DNA from: Actinomadura rupiterrae
GTDB taxonomy: Bacteria > Actinomycetota > Actinomycetes > Streptosporangiales > Streptosporangiaceae
Assembly (NCBI RefSeq): GCF_024172125.1
Contig: NZ_JAMZEA010000006.1
Span: 1 to 64,000 of the forward strand
Length of the DNA: 64,000 nucleotides
Reading direction: 5' to 3'
Positions 53,854 through 62,461 of this stretch are shown here, one piece after another. A program made the position numbers and the translations under genes. The notes under the pieces are model-generated. The model did not search any database. It worked only from the letters and a program-made list of their open reading frames with translations, and was not told where the DNA came from. How positions within the stretch are numbered: the first letter of the stretch is position 1; each line of letters begins with the position of its first letter.

Positions 53854-55875
53854 TCAGGAGGCGTTGAGGGCGACGTCGTCGACGACGAAGCTGGTCTGCA
53901 GGCTGGAGTCCTCGGTGCCGGAGAAGGACAGGGTGATGGTCTGCCCGGCGAGCGAGGAGACGTTGAAGGTCTTGAGGACGTAGCCGGAGTTGGCATTGAG
54001 GTTGGAGTAGGTGGCCAGGGTGGTGCCGCCGGCCTTGACGGTGAGCTTGTCGTAGGCGGTGCCGGTGGTGGTCTCGTTGGTGTCGATGTGCAGGTAGAAG
54101 GTGAGCGAGGCCGAGCACCCGGCGGGGATGGTCACGGACTGGGTGAGGGTGTCGGTGTGCGTTGTGCCGTAGCCGTCGAGCCAGGCGAAATGGGTGCCGG
54201 AGTGGGCGCTTTCACCCGATCCGTTGGCGGAGATGACACCCGCGGTGGCGCTCCAGGGTGCGGTGCCGCTCTCGAAGCCGCCGTTGCCGACCTTGTTGCC
54301 GGGTGAGCTGCAGCCGCCGCCGACGGGGTTGACCGTCCAGGTGAAGGTGGCCGAGCCGGTGGCGTTGGTGGTGTCCTTGGCGGTCACGGTCACGTTGCTG
54401 GTTCCGGCCGTGGTGGGGGTTCCGGAGATGAGGCCGGTGCCGGAGTTGATGCTCAGCCCGGCCGGCAGCCCGGTGGCCGAGTAGGTCAGGGTCTGGCCGG
54501 GAGCGGAGTCGGTCGCGTGGACCTGGAGGCTGACCGCTGTTCCGACGGTCGAGGTCTGGTTGCCGGGATTGGTGACGGTGACGGTGTTGCCCGTGCTGCC
54601 GCCGGAGGCGAAGGCGGTCGTGCCGTTGGGGGTGCCCAGGCCGGTCGGGCCGTCATAGCCGGACGTGCCGGTGCACAGGTAGGACCCGCCGCAGGAGCCG
54701 TTGCTGCCGGAGGTGACGTCGTTGAGCGAGCCGGTGTGGGCGTAGGGGTAGGAGGCGGGGTAGGTCCCGGACGCCGGTGCTCCGGCGAGGGCGTAGACGC
54801 CGGCGATGACCGGGGCGGAGACGCTGGTGCCGCCGAACACCTGCCAGCCGCTGACCTGGTAGGTGTCGTAGACGGCGACGCCCGTGTTGGGGTCGGCGAC
54901 GGCGGACACGTCGGCGACGGTGCGCCGGGAGCATCCGGTGTCTTTCTGCCAGGAGGGCTTGCTGTCATAGGCCGAGCAGCCTGATCCCGCGCCGTTCCAG
55001 ACGGTCTCGCCCCAGCCGCGGGTGCTGCTGTTGCGTGACAGCGAGGTGCCGCCCACCGCCGTGACGTACTGGGAGGCGGCGGGGTACTCCACGCCGTACC
55101 CGCTGTCACCGGACGACACGGTGATCGCCACGCCGGGGTGGTTGAAGTAGGAGCTGTCGCTGCTCGGGTCCGAGGAGTCCTCGCTGCCGCCGTAGCTGTT
55201 GGACACGTACTTGGCGCCGAGGCTGACGGCGGTGTTGACCGCGGTGCCGAGGTCGCTGGTGCTGGGCTGGCTCGCCTCGACGAGCAGGATGTGGCAGTTG
55301 GGGCAGACCGCCGAGACCATGTCGAGGTCGAGGGAGATCTCCTCGGCCCAGCCCGAGTCGGCGGACGGGGGCGTGCTGCCGCCGGTCTGGTTGACCTTCT
55401 TGAAGCAGCCGTTGGCGGTGGTGCAGGCAGGCAGGCCGTACTGGCTGCGGTAGGTGGCCAGGTCGGACTCGGCGTTCGGGTCGTCGTAGGCGTCCACGAT
55501 CGCCACCGTCTGGCCCGACCCCTGGGACGAGGGGAGGGCGTAGGCGCTCTGCAGGTCGGTCGGGCCGTACCCGGAGGGTGCGAGGTTCGCGCGGATGCCC
55601 TTGTAGGAGGCAATGTCCGTGCGGACCAGGCTCAGGCAGGCCATCCGGCCGGCGCGGGTCGGTACCGCGCAGGCTCGCCGGACGGCGGCTCCCAGGTGCG
55701 AATCGACGGACCTGGGTGCCCGAGCGGTGCCCGCGGCGGAGGCGTGGACGGCGGCAGGGGCGGCGGCCTGGCCGGGGGCCGCCGAGGCGAGTGAACCGGC
55801 GGCGAGTGCCAGCGCCGCCATTACCGTGAGGCCCGCTCTCCGTGTGAGCGCGGCCAGGCGAGGGTGGGGGGTCAT
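53854..55875 (-). CDS. Secreted S53 (sedolisin-family) serine-carboxyl peptidase
   Basis: 673 residues; GGGAG before the ATG. Signal peptide 1-33, then an unusually short propeptide (about 34-95). The subtilisin-fold catalytic domain has Glu/Asp in GWAEEISLDLDMVS (about 177-183), the oxyanion Asp region VSSGDSGYG and the nucleophile in GGTSVSAP (about 348). Family calcium-site sequence near 395-420 (GYDGPTGLGTP) is present. A putative-Ig domain (about 425-520, TNPGNQTSTVGTAVSLQV) and a CBM-like jelly-roll (about 525-673, KVGNGGFESGTAPWSATAG) follow. It should be an extracellular endopeptidase attached to polymers by its C-terminal modules. Confidence 0.9.
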   Translation of the reverse strand: MTPHPRLAALTRRAGLTVMAALALAAGSLASAAPGQAAAPAAVHASAAGTARAPRSVDSHLGAAVRRACAVPTRAGRMACLSLVRTDIASYKGIRANLAPSGYGPTDLQSAYALPSSQGSGQTVAIVDAYDDPNAESDLATYRSQYGLPACTTANGCFKKVNQTGGSTPPSADSGWAEEISLDLDMVSAVCPNCHILLVEASQPSTSDLGTAVNTAVSLGAKYVSNSYGGSEDSSDPSSDSSYFNHPGVAITVSSGDSGYGVEYPAASQYVTAVGGTSLSRNSSTRGWGETVWNGAGSGCSAYDSKPSWQKDTGCSRRTVADVSAVADPNTGVAVYDTYQVSGWQVFGGTSVSAPVIAGVYALAGAPASGTYPASYPYAHTGSLNDVTSGSNGSCGGSYLCTGTSGYDGPTGLGTPNGTTAFASGGSTGNTVTVTNPGNQTSTVGTAVSLQVHATDSAPGQTLTYSATGLPAGLSINSGTGLISGTPTTAGTSNVTVTAKDTTNATGSATFTWTVNPVGGGCSSPGNKVGNGGFESGTAPWSATAGVISANGSGESAHSGTHFAWLDGYGTTHTDTLTQSVTIPAGCSASLTFYLHIDTNETTTGTAYDKLTVKAGGTTLATYSNLNANSGYVLKTFNVSSLAGQTITLSFSGTEDSSLQTSFVVDDVALNAS

Positions 55876-55894
55876 CGTGCTCCCTCTCGGCAGA

Positions 55895-55923
55895 GATCAG
55901 CACCGCGATCCGTGGTGCTGATC
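55895..55923 (-). promoter_or_regulatory. 10-bp inverted repeat in the S53 leader
   Basis: GATCAGCACC (55895-55904) / GGTGCTGATC (55914-55923), 9-nt spacer. It lies 20 nt upstream of the start codon and just downstream of the -10 element: an operator or a leader hairpin. Confidence 0.65.
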
Positions 55924-55927
55924 AGGG

Positions 55928-55956
55928 AACATAACCAGCAATGTCAGGCCGGGCAA
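55928..55956 (-). promoter_or_regulatory. Likely sigma70-type promoter of the S53 gene
   Basis: On the minus strand TTGCCC (55951-55956) and TATGTT (55928-55933) are 17 nt apart, in locally AT-richer DNA. Predicted start of transcription near 55921. Confidence 0.5.
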
Positions 55957-56259
55957 TACATCATTAACCCGGCAAATTGCGGGATGGTTAAAGGGGGTGT
56001 CCTTAATTTCCGAAGGTAAACGCGCGAGGCCGGCGACTCTCCGTTACGCGGGCTCCATACCTGCCGAAATAGAGCGCGCCAGGCTCGCGTCGCCTGAATT
56101 CCGGGGGCGGGACGTTAACCTTCGCCCGCATATGCCGGTGCAGCCGATTCGCAAGGAAACCCCGTTGGCGCGTTAACACCGAATCCGCGCCTGACCAAGG
56201 TGGCGTTTGGCCCAATATCCTCGGCCCGCTCAGGCAGATCTCGCCAATTCGCCCGGCGA

Positions 56260-56673
56260 GTTCCGGGCTCGGGTTCCCACACCCCCAAGCCGGGCGTCAC
56301 CCCCAGCCACTGGTTCAAGGGCAGCGGCATGGTCCACGGCATCCGGCTGCGCGACGGCCGCGCCGACTGGTGCCGCAACCGGTGGGTCTGCACCCCGGCC
56401 CTAGACGGCGCCCCGTACATGACCGAGCGCGGCGTCGACCTCACCGCCAGCACCGCCGGCACGCACGTCATCGAACCCGGCAACATGCTGCACGCCGCCA
56501 ACGCCTACGAGGACGACGGATACCTGCTCACCGTGATCTCCGACCTCAAGCAGGACGCCTCCCGGCTCCTCGTCCTGGACGCCACCGGCCTCGACCGGAT
56601 CGCCGCGGTCCACCTGCCCCGCCGCGTCACCGGCGGCATCCACGGCTCCTGGATCCCCAATACCGACCGGTAG
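56260..56673 (+). pseudogene. Carotenoid oxygenase (RPE65-like) pseudogene, middle deleted
   Basis: One open frame joins the two ends of a carotenoid cleavage oxygenase. N-terminal part: HTPKPGVTPSHWFKGSGMVH, GIRLRDGRADWCRNRW. C-terminal part: NAYEDDGYLLTVISDLKQDA, LVLDATGLDRIAAVHLPRRV, GGIHGSWIP. About 300 residues with three of the four iron-binding histidines are missing, so it cannot be active. The true 5' start is also unclear; the ATG at 56200 gives non-homologous residues first. Confidence 0.7.
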
Positions 56674-56730
56674 CCGCACCGCGGGGCGGCCACCAGGCCG
56701 CCCCGCCCCCTCGTCCCGGAAACGGTGAAC

Positions 56731-57339
56731 TCAGCGAGGGGCGAGGGTCTTGCAGAGATCCTCGGGATGCCCGCTGAGGTACAGGAGCGTCTTGGTGGTG
56801 TGCCCGTCGGCGTGTACCGCCCGGATGGCCGCGTAGTCGCGTTTGCCGATGATGTAGAGATGGTTGGGCGGGTTGTCGCCCTTGTGCAGGGTCACCGCGA
56901 TCTCGTTGCCGGTCAGGATGGGCGAGGTCGGGTCCGGGTAGCTGAAGTTGGCGTTACCGCTGATCCAGCGGACGACGGTCTTGCCCGTCCAATTGTTGCG
57001 CACCCGGATGTTCAGCGGCCCGTAGCCGACGTCGTAAACCGGCTGGCCCGCGTCGTTCGTCCACTCCTCGATCGTCACCTTGTTGACCGGGTCGTCGACA
57101 TGGACGGGGAACGGGCACACCTCTCCGGCCGCGTAGTCCTCGGGCGGATAGTCCGGGCGCGAGATGACCGGGCCGTTGAAACCCCCGCCGGTCGCCGCGC
57201 GCTTCACCGTGTGCCCGCTCGTCGTCGCGTTGGTGTGAAAGGGCTTGAAGGGGATCGGGTGAGCGTCGGCGGTGCCCGCGACCCCGACGGCCGCACCCAG
57301 GGTCACGATGGTGACAGCGGCGATGGAACGGAATCTCAC
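56731..57339 (-). CDS. Small secreted unknown protein
   Basis: 202 residues with signal peptide (IAAVTIVTLGAAVGVAGTADA). Mature sequence GPVISRPDYPPEDYAAGEVC, then EIAVTLHKGDNPPNHLYIIG, is beta-rich with two cysteines (VCPFP, DLCKTL) that may pair. I recognise the type from actinomycete secretomes but no function. Monocistronic. Confidence 0.7.
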   Translation of the reverse strand: MRFRSIAAVTIVTLGAAVGVAGTADAHPIPFKPFHTNATTSGHTVKRAATGGGFNGPVISRPDYPPEDYAAGEVCPFPVHVDDPVNKVTIEEWTNDAGQPVYDVGYGPLNIRVRNNWTGKTVVRWISGNANFSYPDPTSPILTGNEIAVTLHKGDNPPNHLYIIGKRDYAAIRAVHADGHTTKTLLYLSGHPEDLCKTLAPR

Positions 57340-57433
57340 GCTTCATACCTCCTCGCTGGTGGTTGCCACCGAAGATTGCCGCTCCGTTTCCTGGACTGCG
57401 ATGTTTTCAGCCAGGACTGAAACGTTCGCTCCT

Positions 57434-58405
57434 TCAGGTGCGGCGGCGTGCCAGGAGCCGGTAGCCCAGCGGGGTGACCGAGTGCAGGACCGCTTTTCCG
57501 GCCCGCTCGGTGGTGAGCAGCCCGGCCGCCCGCAGCGTTTTGGTGTGCGCGGACACCGACGCCGGGCTGATCTTCAGCTCCCGTGCCAGGTCGCCGGTCG
57601 TCCGGGGCTGGGTGGCCAGGGCCAGGACCGCCGCCCGCGTACGTCCCAGGAGCTCCGCGATCGGATCGTCGGCCGGAGCCTCGTCGATGAGCGGCAGGCT
57701 GGAAAGCGCCGGGTACACCAGCAGGCGCGACCCGTCCGGACACCACCCCATCAGGACGTGCGCGTTCCAGGACGGCGAGGGGTAGAGGGTCAGCCCGCAC
57801 CCGGCCAGGTAGACATGGCGATTCCAGATGGCCGGGACCCGCAGAGTGCTCCCCTGCCAGTCCGATCCTGGAACGAGTCCGGCCAGCGCCGCCTTGAGTC
57901 CCTGCTCGGCGATGACCTGGCTTCTCCACCCGACGTCACCACGGACTCCCGCGCAGAGACGATCCCAGTTCGCGACCAGAAGGCTCTCGTGCGCCTGCCG
58001 CATCGTCCCTTGCAGATGCCGCCAGGCCTCCCGGTCGGACTCCTCCAGCGCCCGAACCCATGGCGTGGTCGCGATGTGGTCGGGCGACACACCCCGGAGC
58101 TCGCTGCTGATGACCGGCTTGGTGGTGGACATGACCCTGTCCAACCCCTCCTCGAACCCGTCGGTCGGCGGGTCGATGAAGAGCGGCGCCCTCCCGTTGG
58201 GGGCGATGAGCTCGGTGATCTGCAGTGCGGGCCTGGCCGCCTGCCGCCACATCCGGGACCGCCAGGTGGCGAACAGCGGGTCCCGGCGCTGGAGGGTCGC
58301 GACCGACAGGCTGAGCTCCACCAACGGCGCCGGCCTGGCCGCGAACCGGGTGAGCAGAAGATCCTCGGCCGTGAAGTGCACGTGAAAGAAAGGCCCGCCC
58401 GCCAT
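57434..58405 (-). CDS. ArsR-like winged-helix regulator with N-terminal DUF5937-type domain
   Basis: 323 residues from ATG 58405, preceded by GAGGAGAGC; the longer frame to 58507 is not needed. Residues 1-230 form the unnamed effector-like domain (FHVHFTAEDLLLTRFAARPA ... LATWRSRMWRQAA). Residues about 235-320 are the HTH: RTRAAVLALATQPRTTGDLA, RELKISPASVSAHTKTLRAA and wing GKAVLHSVTPLG. Repressor of its own or nearby genes is likely; the ligand is unknown. Confidence 0.78.
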   Translation of the reverse strand: MAGGPFFHVHFTAEDLLLTRFAARPAPLVELSLSVATLQRRDPLFATWRSRMWRQAARPALQITELIAPNGRAPLFIDPPTDGFEEGLDRVMSTTKPVISSELRGVSPDHIATTPWVRALEESDREAWRHLQGTMRQAHESLLVANWDRLCAGVRGDVGWRSQVIAEQGLKAALAGLVPGSDWQGSTLRVPAIWNRHVYLAGCGLTLYPSPSWNAHVLMGWCPDGSRLLVYPALSSLPLIDEAPADDPIAELLGRTRAAVLALATQPRTTGDLARELKISPASVSAHTKTLRAAGLLTTERAGKAVLHSVTPLGYRLLARRRT

Positions 58406-58538
58406 CGCTCTCCTCTTCAAGGCCCCGGCCGCCCTCACACCCCCCGACACCGTACGCCGAAGATCACAAGAATCACCCGATCCGCCGAGCCTCCCGCCTG
58501 GCAGCAACGCGGCTGATGACTGGTCACACGGCGCGTCC

Positions 58539-59153
58539 TCAGAGGCGCTCGGCGCAGTAGAACTTCATGCCCAGCCTGTCGGGTGAGAGTTGGACGCGGC
58601 CTTCGCCCTTGGGGCAGGGGGCGTGTTTCCAGTCTGTGATGTCGAGGACCTTGTACTCCGGGTGCTGCCCGCTTCCCTTGCACGGGACTTCGACGTAGTT
58701 GGCGGAGTGCTTGACCAGGCAGTCGCCGACCACAATGACGCCGCCTCCCGAGCCCGGCTGGGAATGGTGGGGCGGACGCAGGTTGCGCAAACAGAAGTAG
58801 CCGCTACCACCATCGGGCCGGTTAAGGACGTCGTCGGTTTCAGCAGGGCAATCACTTTGCGCCGAACCGGTGCCATAGGGATTGGTCACCATCCCCAACC
58901 CGACCACTTTGGCGACCGCCCGAGCGTCCCCGCAGGGGACCTCGGCCCAGGACGGCTGGCTGGCCAGACAGTCGTTCAGCACGACCAGTCCGAGGTCAGC
59001 CTGCGTCTCCGACGCCGTGGGCGTCGGCGTCGAAGACGTCGGCGTGGAGACCTGCGGCGACGCCGGAGCGGCGGAGTGCCCGCCCCCGCATCCGGCGAGC
59101 GATCCCATGGTCAAGCACACACCCGCGGCTAAGGTGAACGTTCCGGCATTCAT
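58539..59153 (-). CDS. Lipoprotein with cysteine-rich repeats
   Basis: 204 residues from ATG 59153. Lipobox MGSLAGC (Cys about 21), a Thr/Pro/Ser-rich spacer, then two similar units: GLVVLNDCLASQPSWAEVPC and VIVVGDCLVKHSANYVEVPC, each followed by a Cys-containing segment. This twofold repeat suggests two disulfide-linked subdomains like septum-formation/DUF4190-type extracellular units. Function unknown. Confidence 0.7.
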   Translation of the reverse strand: MNAGTFTLAAGVCLTMGSLAGCGGGHSAAPASPQVSTPTSSTPTPTASETQADLGLVVLNDCLASQPSWAEVPCGDARAVAKVVGLGMVTNPYGTGSAQSDCPAETDDVLNRPDGGSGYFCLRNLRPPHHSQPGSGGGVIVVGDCLVKHSANYVEVPCKGSGQHPEYKVLDITDWKHAPCPKGEGRVQLSPDRLGMKFYCAERL

Positions 59154-59218
59154 GCGTTGTGACAGCGTCACTGCTCCTCCTACGATCCATTGTCGGCAGC
59201 GCGATTCGAGTGACCGGG

Positions 59219-60007
59219 TCAGGGCTTGACGGCGACTCCGCAAAACAATGGCAGCGTCAGCGTCCGGCCTTGCGGGGCCGGCCAGTCCACGATCGACACC
59301 AGGCCCGGCGGAAGCAGCTCCAGCCCGTCGAACATGGCGCGGATCTGCTCCGCCGGACGCGGGAACAGCGGCGATGGCGCGTTGTCATAGGTGGCGTGAA
59401 TGCGTTCCAGCAAATCCGCGGGCATTCCAGTGGTGGAGGCGTGGGAGATCGCCACGTAACTCCCGGACGGAAGCGCGTCGATGTAGGCACGCAGCAGCGC
59501 AGGCAGGTCGGCGTCCGGAATGAAGTGCAGCACCGCGATCATCAGCAGCGCCACCGGCTCGTCCCGCCGGATCAGCGCCCGCGTCCTCGGGTCGTTCAAG
59601 ATCGACTCGTGGTCGCGCAGGTCGGCGTCGAGGTAGCCGACGCCCTGCTGGTCGCCGAGCAGGGCGTGCGCGTGGGCGTGGGTCATCGGGTCGTTGTCGA
59701 CGTACACCACCCGCGCGTCCGGGGCGATCCGCTGCGCGACCTGGTGCACGTTCTCCTGGGTCGGCAGGCCCGAGCCGAGGTCGAGGAACTGCCGGATCCC
59801 GCGCCCGGCGAGTTCGGCGACCACGCGCACCAGCAGTCTCCGGTTCTCGACCGCCGACACCGGCGCGTCGGGGAAGGCTCGGCTGATCTGGGCGGAGGTC
59901 TGCCGGTCGATGGCGTAATGCTGGTCGCCGCCGATCGACAGGTCATAGATCCGGGCAGGGGACGGGCGCGTGGTGTCGACGTACGGCGGGGCGTGTTCCG
60001 AAGCCAT
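59219..60007 (-). CDS. SAM-dependent methyltransferase, Methyltransf_19 (DUF574), stand-alone
   Basis: 262 residues from ATG 60007; GTG 60034 and ATG 60019 are alternatives. Family motifs in order: RPSPARIYDLSIGGDQHYAI, RRLLVRVVAELAGRGIRQFL, DLGSGLPTQENVHQVA, VVYVDNDPMTHAHAHALL, LLMIAVLHFIPDAD, ISHAST. It lacks the BTAD part found in the fusions at 33918-37143, giving a natural comparison. Substrate unknown; the family is very expanded in actinomycetes. Confidence 0.88.
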   Translation of the reverse strand: MASEHAPPYVDTTRPSPARIYDLSIGGDQHYAIDRQTSAQISRAFPDAPVSAVENRRLLVRVVAELAGRGIRQFLDLGSGLPTQENVHQVAQRIAPDARVVYVDNDPMTHAHAHALLGDQQGVGYLDADLRDHESILNDPRTRALIRRDEPVALLMIAVLHFIPDADLPALLRAYIDALPSGSYVAISHASTTGMPADLLERIHATYDNAPSPLFPRPAEQIRAMFDGLELLPPGLVSIVDWPAPQGRTLTLPLFCGVAVKP

Positions 60008-60247
60008 GCCGAGCATCATGCGTCGCACCCGCACCCGCCACTCCCAGCAAGACCGAATGTGGCCGGATCGGGGTTCGGGGGGACGTGGGGGCCAGGGACG
60101 AAGGTCCTGGGGATGGGGGACGTTGGCGGCGGGGAAACGGGGGGTGGGCGGATGACAATGGGGCGCAGAGCGCCCGGGTCCCCGGCCGGACGACTAGGCA
60201 CCGCGCGGGGCCGCATGGCGGTCCGGCGCCTGATGCAGGGGAGATCC

Positions 60248-60676
60248 ATGTCCTCGGCTCCTCGACGCACGCGGAGGCTCGCGCGGAGCGAGGCGCTGGC
60301 GTTGCTGGGGAGCGTGCGGATGGGCCGGGTGGTGTTCACCCACCACGCGCTGCCGGCCATCAGGCCGGTCGACCACGTTCTGGACGATGACGCGATCATC
60401 ATCCGGTCCGGCTTCGGCGCGGAGATCGTGGGGGTCGCCGGACGGACGCGGGGGACGGTGGTGGCCTACGAGGCGGACGACATCGACCCCGACCTGCTCG
60501 TGGGGTGGAGCGTCATCGTCACCGGCACAGCGCGGCTCGTCCGCGATCCGGCGGCGGTCGAGCGGTACCAGGGGATGCTGCGGGCCTGGGTGGACGCCGG
60601 GACGGACGAGCTCATCTCGATCTCCCCCGATCTGGTCACCGGCGTCCGGCTCGTCGGCAAGGAGTGCCCTTCTTAG
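60248..60676 (+). CDS. Pyridoxamine 5'-phosphate oxidase-like (split-barrel) protein
   Basis: 142 residues from ATG 60248 with AGGGGAG upstream. LARSEALALLGSVRMGRVVF, LPAIRPVDHVLDDDAIIIRS, TRGTVVAYEADDIDPDLLVG and WSVIVTGTARLVRDP are typical of flavin- or F420-binding PNPOx-like proteins (Pyridox_ox_2 type). Such genes are often in dormancy regulons beside universal stress proteins. Its stop overlaps the convergent stress-protein stop by 4 nt. Confidence 0.82.
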   Translation: MSSAPRRTRRLARSEALALLGSVRMGRVVFTHHALPAIRPVDHVLDDDAIIIRSGFGAEIVGVAGRTRGTVVAYEADDIDPDLLVGWSVIVTGTARLVRDPAAVERYQGMLRAWVDAGTDELISISPDLVTGVRLVGKECPS

Positions 60677-61521
60677 GTCGCTGGGACGACCATGACCGTG
60701 CAGGGGGCGTGTTGGAGGACGGCGGCGGCGATGACGCCCGGGCCGTCCGGGCGGGTGCCGCCCAGGCCGCGGTCGCCGACCACCAGGAGGTCGGCGGAGT
60801 CGGCGGCTTCGAACAGGGCTTGGCGGGGCGGTTCCAGGAGCAGCGCGGTTTCCACTTGCACCCACGGGTACTGGTCCCGCCACGGCGCCACGGCGCTTTC
60901 CAGCTGTTCGCCGAACACGCGCCGGAGTTTGTCCTCGTCCGCGTAGAGCGCGAGGTCGTTGTTCTCGGCGCCGCCGGGCTCCCAGCAACCTTGGACCACT
61001 CGCAGCCGCGAGCCCCACAGGGCCGCCTCGCCGAAGGCCAGGCCCAGCGCGGCGATGCCGGCCGCCGAGCCGTCGAATCCCGCGACCACGCGGCGGTGCC
61101 GGATGTGCGCGGCGCGCACGACGACCGTGGGCCGCTTGGACTTGGCCGGGACGCGCAGTGCGGTCGAGCCGGGCGGGACCTCGTCCGGCGGATGCGAGCC
61201 GACGACGACCAGGGCGGCGTCCCCCGACAGCCCGAGCAGCGCGCTGTAGGCGGGGCCGGACATCAGGCGCTTGCGCACCACCAGGCCGGGGCCGAGCTCC
61301 TGCGCCCGCCGGACGCCGTGGTCGAGGAGGTGGTCGCCCATCCGCCGGATGATCGCCGCCGCGCCGTCGTCGATGTAGGTCGCCGGGTACGGCCACCGCC
61401 AGGCGTGGCAGAGCGTCAGCGGCAGCCGCCGCAGGATCGCCTCCCGGACGGCCCAGCGCAGGGCCCGGTCGCTTTCGAAGGTCCCGTCGAACCCGACCAG
61501 AAGGTGACCACCGGCGTCCAT
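60673..61521 (-). CDS. Tandem-domain universal stress protein
   Basis: 282 residues from ATG 61521 (GGGAG upstream; GTG 61527 possible). Two UspA domains: the first begins HLLVGFDGTFESDRALRWAV, the second VVAGFDGSAAGIAALGLAFG. The ATP-loop pattern GxxGxG-n-GS is only partly kept (VVGSHPPDEVPPGSTALRV; VVGDRGLGGTRPDGPGVIA). It probably acts in dormancy or redox stress. The upstream region carries a DevR-box-like site shared with the divergent response regulator. Confidence 0.88.
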   Translation of the reverse strand: MDAGGHLLVGFDGTFESDRALRWAVREAILRRLPLTLCHAWRWPYPATYIDDGAAAIIRRMGDHLLDHGVRRAQELGPGLVVRKRLMSGPAYSALLGLSGDAALVVVGSHPPDEVPPGSTALRVPAKSKRPTVVVRAAHIRHRRVVAGFDGSAAGIAALGLAFGEAALWGSRLRVVQGCWEPGGAENNDLALYADEDKLRRVFGEQLESAVAPWRDQYPWVQVETALLLEPPRQALFEAADSADLLVVGDRGLGGTRPDGPGVIAAAVLQHAPCTVMVVPAT

Positions 61522-61601
61522 GAACACTCCCTTGACGTCCTGCCACCTTCAGGTTGAGCCGGACGCGCGGGCACGGGCAGGGCCGGGAGTCGTCCATCGT
61601 C

Positions 61602-61615
61602 GGGACCTTTGGCCC
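61602..61615. promoter_or_regulatory. DevR/DosR-box-like site 1
   Basis: GGGACCTTTGGCCC with flanking TC/GT matches the core of the dormancy box (GGGACTnnnGTCCC type). It lies 81 nt from the stress-protein start. Confidence 0.65.
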
Positions 61616-61658
61616 GTGCGGCCGGTCCGGGGGCCCTGGAAGGGAGCAGGGCAAGAGG

Positions 61659-61672
61659 CTTTGGTCCCGACA
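61659..61672. promoter_or_regulatory. DevR/DosR-box-like site 2 (weaker)
   Basis: CTTTGGTCCCGACA, whose reverse complement begins TGTCGGGACCAAAG: one good half-site GGGACC and a poor second half. It is 43 nt downstream of site 1, closer to the response-regulator gene. Confidence 0.45.
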
Positions 61673-61766
61673 ATCGGGCTCGGCGGCACCTACGCGGGCG
61701 GCGCGCGGGCGGGCTAGCGTCGGATGCCTCGGTCGAGGATCCGCAGGACGAGTTCGAGGAGCGTCG

Positions 61767-62444
61767 ATGGGCGACCAGCGGCAGGCCCCCCGCAAGATCG
61801 GGGTGTTCCTGGTGGACGACCACGAGGTCGTGCGCCGGGGCGTGGCCGCGCTGCTGGCGGCCGAACCCGACCTGGAGATCGTCGGCGAGGCCGGCACCGC
61901 CGGCAGCGCCATCGCCCGCATCCCGGCCGTCCGCCCCGACGTGGCGGTACTGGACGTGCGGCTGCCCGACGGCGACGGGATCACCGTCTGCCGCGAGGTC
62001 CGCTCCCGCATGCCCGGCCTCGCCTGCCTGATGCTGACCTCCTTCGACGACGACCAGGCGCTGATGGACGCGGTGATGGCGGGGGCCTCCGGATACGTCC
62101 TCAAGCAGATCCACGGATCAGACCTGGTCGGAGCCGTCCGCACCGTCGCCTCCGGGCAGTCGCTCCTCGACCCCCACAGCACCGCCCGCATGCTCGCCCG
62201 CATCCGCCGCCGCCAGGGACGCCGCGACCCGCTCGCCGCGCTCACCGACCAGGAGCGCCAGATCCTCGACCTCATCGGCGAGGGACTGACCAACCGGCAG
62301 ATCGGCGAACGCATGCACCTGGCCGAGAAGACGGTGAAGAACTACGTCTCCAACCTGTTCGGCAAGCTCGGCATGAGCCGCCGCACCCAGGCCGCCGCCT
62401 ACTCCGCCCAGCTCAAAGCCGCCCGAGCCGAAGACGACCCCTGA
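61767..62444 (+). CDS. NarL/FixJ-family response regulator, DevR-like
   Basis: 225 residues; CGAGGAGCG before the ATG. Receiver domain: VFLVDDHEVVRRGVAALLAA, phosphoacceptor Asp in VAVLDVRLPDGDG, Thr/Ser in LMLTSFDDDQ, Lys in GYVLKQIHG. The LuxR-type HTH: LTDQERQILDLIGEGLTNRQ, IGERMHLAEKTVKNYVSNLF, GKLGMSRRTQAA. The LKQIHG and LTxQE sequences match the DevR/DosR subgroup. The partner kinase is the convergent gene 17 nt away. Confidence 0.9.
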   Translation: MGDQRQAPRKIGVFLVDDHEVVRRGVAALLAAEPDLEIVGEAGTAGSAIARIPAVRPDVAVLDVRLPDGDGITVCREVRSRMPGLACLMLTSFDDDQALMDAVMAGASGYVLKQIHGSDLVGAVRTVASGQSLLDPHSTARMLARIRRRQGRRDPLAALTDQERQILDLIGEGLTNRQIGERMHLAEKTVKNYVSNLFGKLGMSRRTQAAAYSAQLKAARAEDDP

Positions 62445-62461
62445 TACCGGTGGGTGCCAGC

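Noticed and set aside
57272..58516. 414-codon plus-strand frame
   Set aside because: It runs antisense to the secreted protein and the winged-helix regulator, with Pro/Arg-rich composition and no motif.
58485..58516. Plus-strand CCTGGCAGCAACGCGGCTGA resembling the end of the MBL-fold fragment (…TGGTGGCAACGCGGCTGG)
   Set aside because: Similarity covers only about 25 nt and the upstream sequence does not match, so a second attachment site or gene end is not supported.
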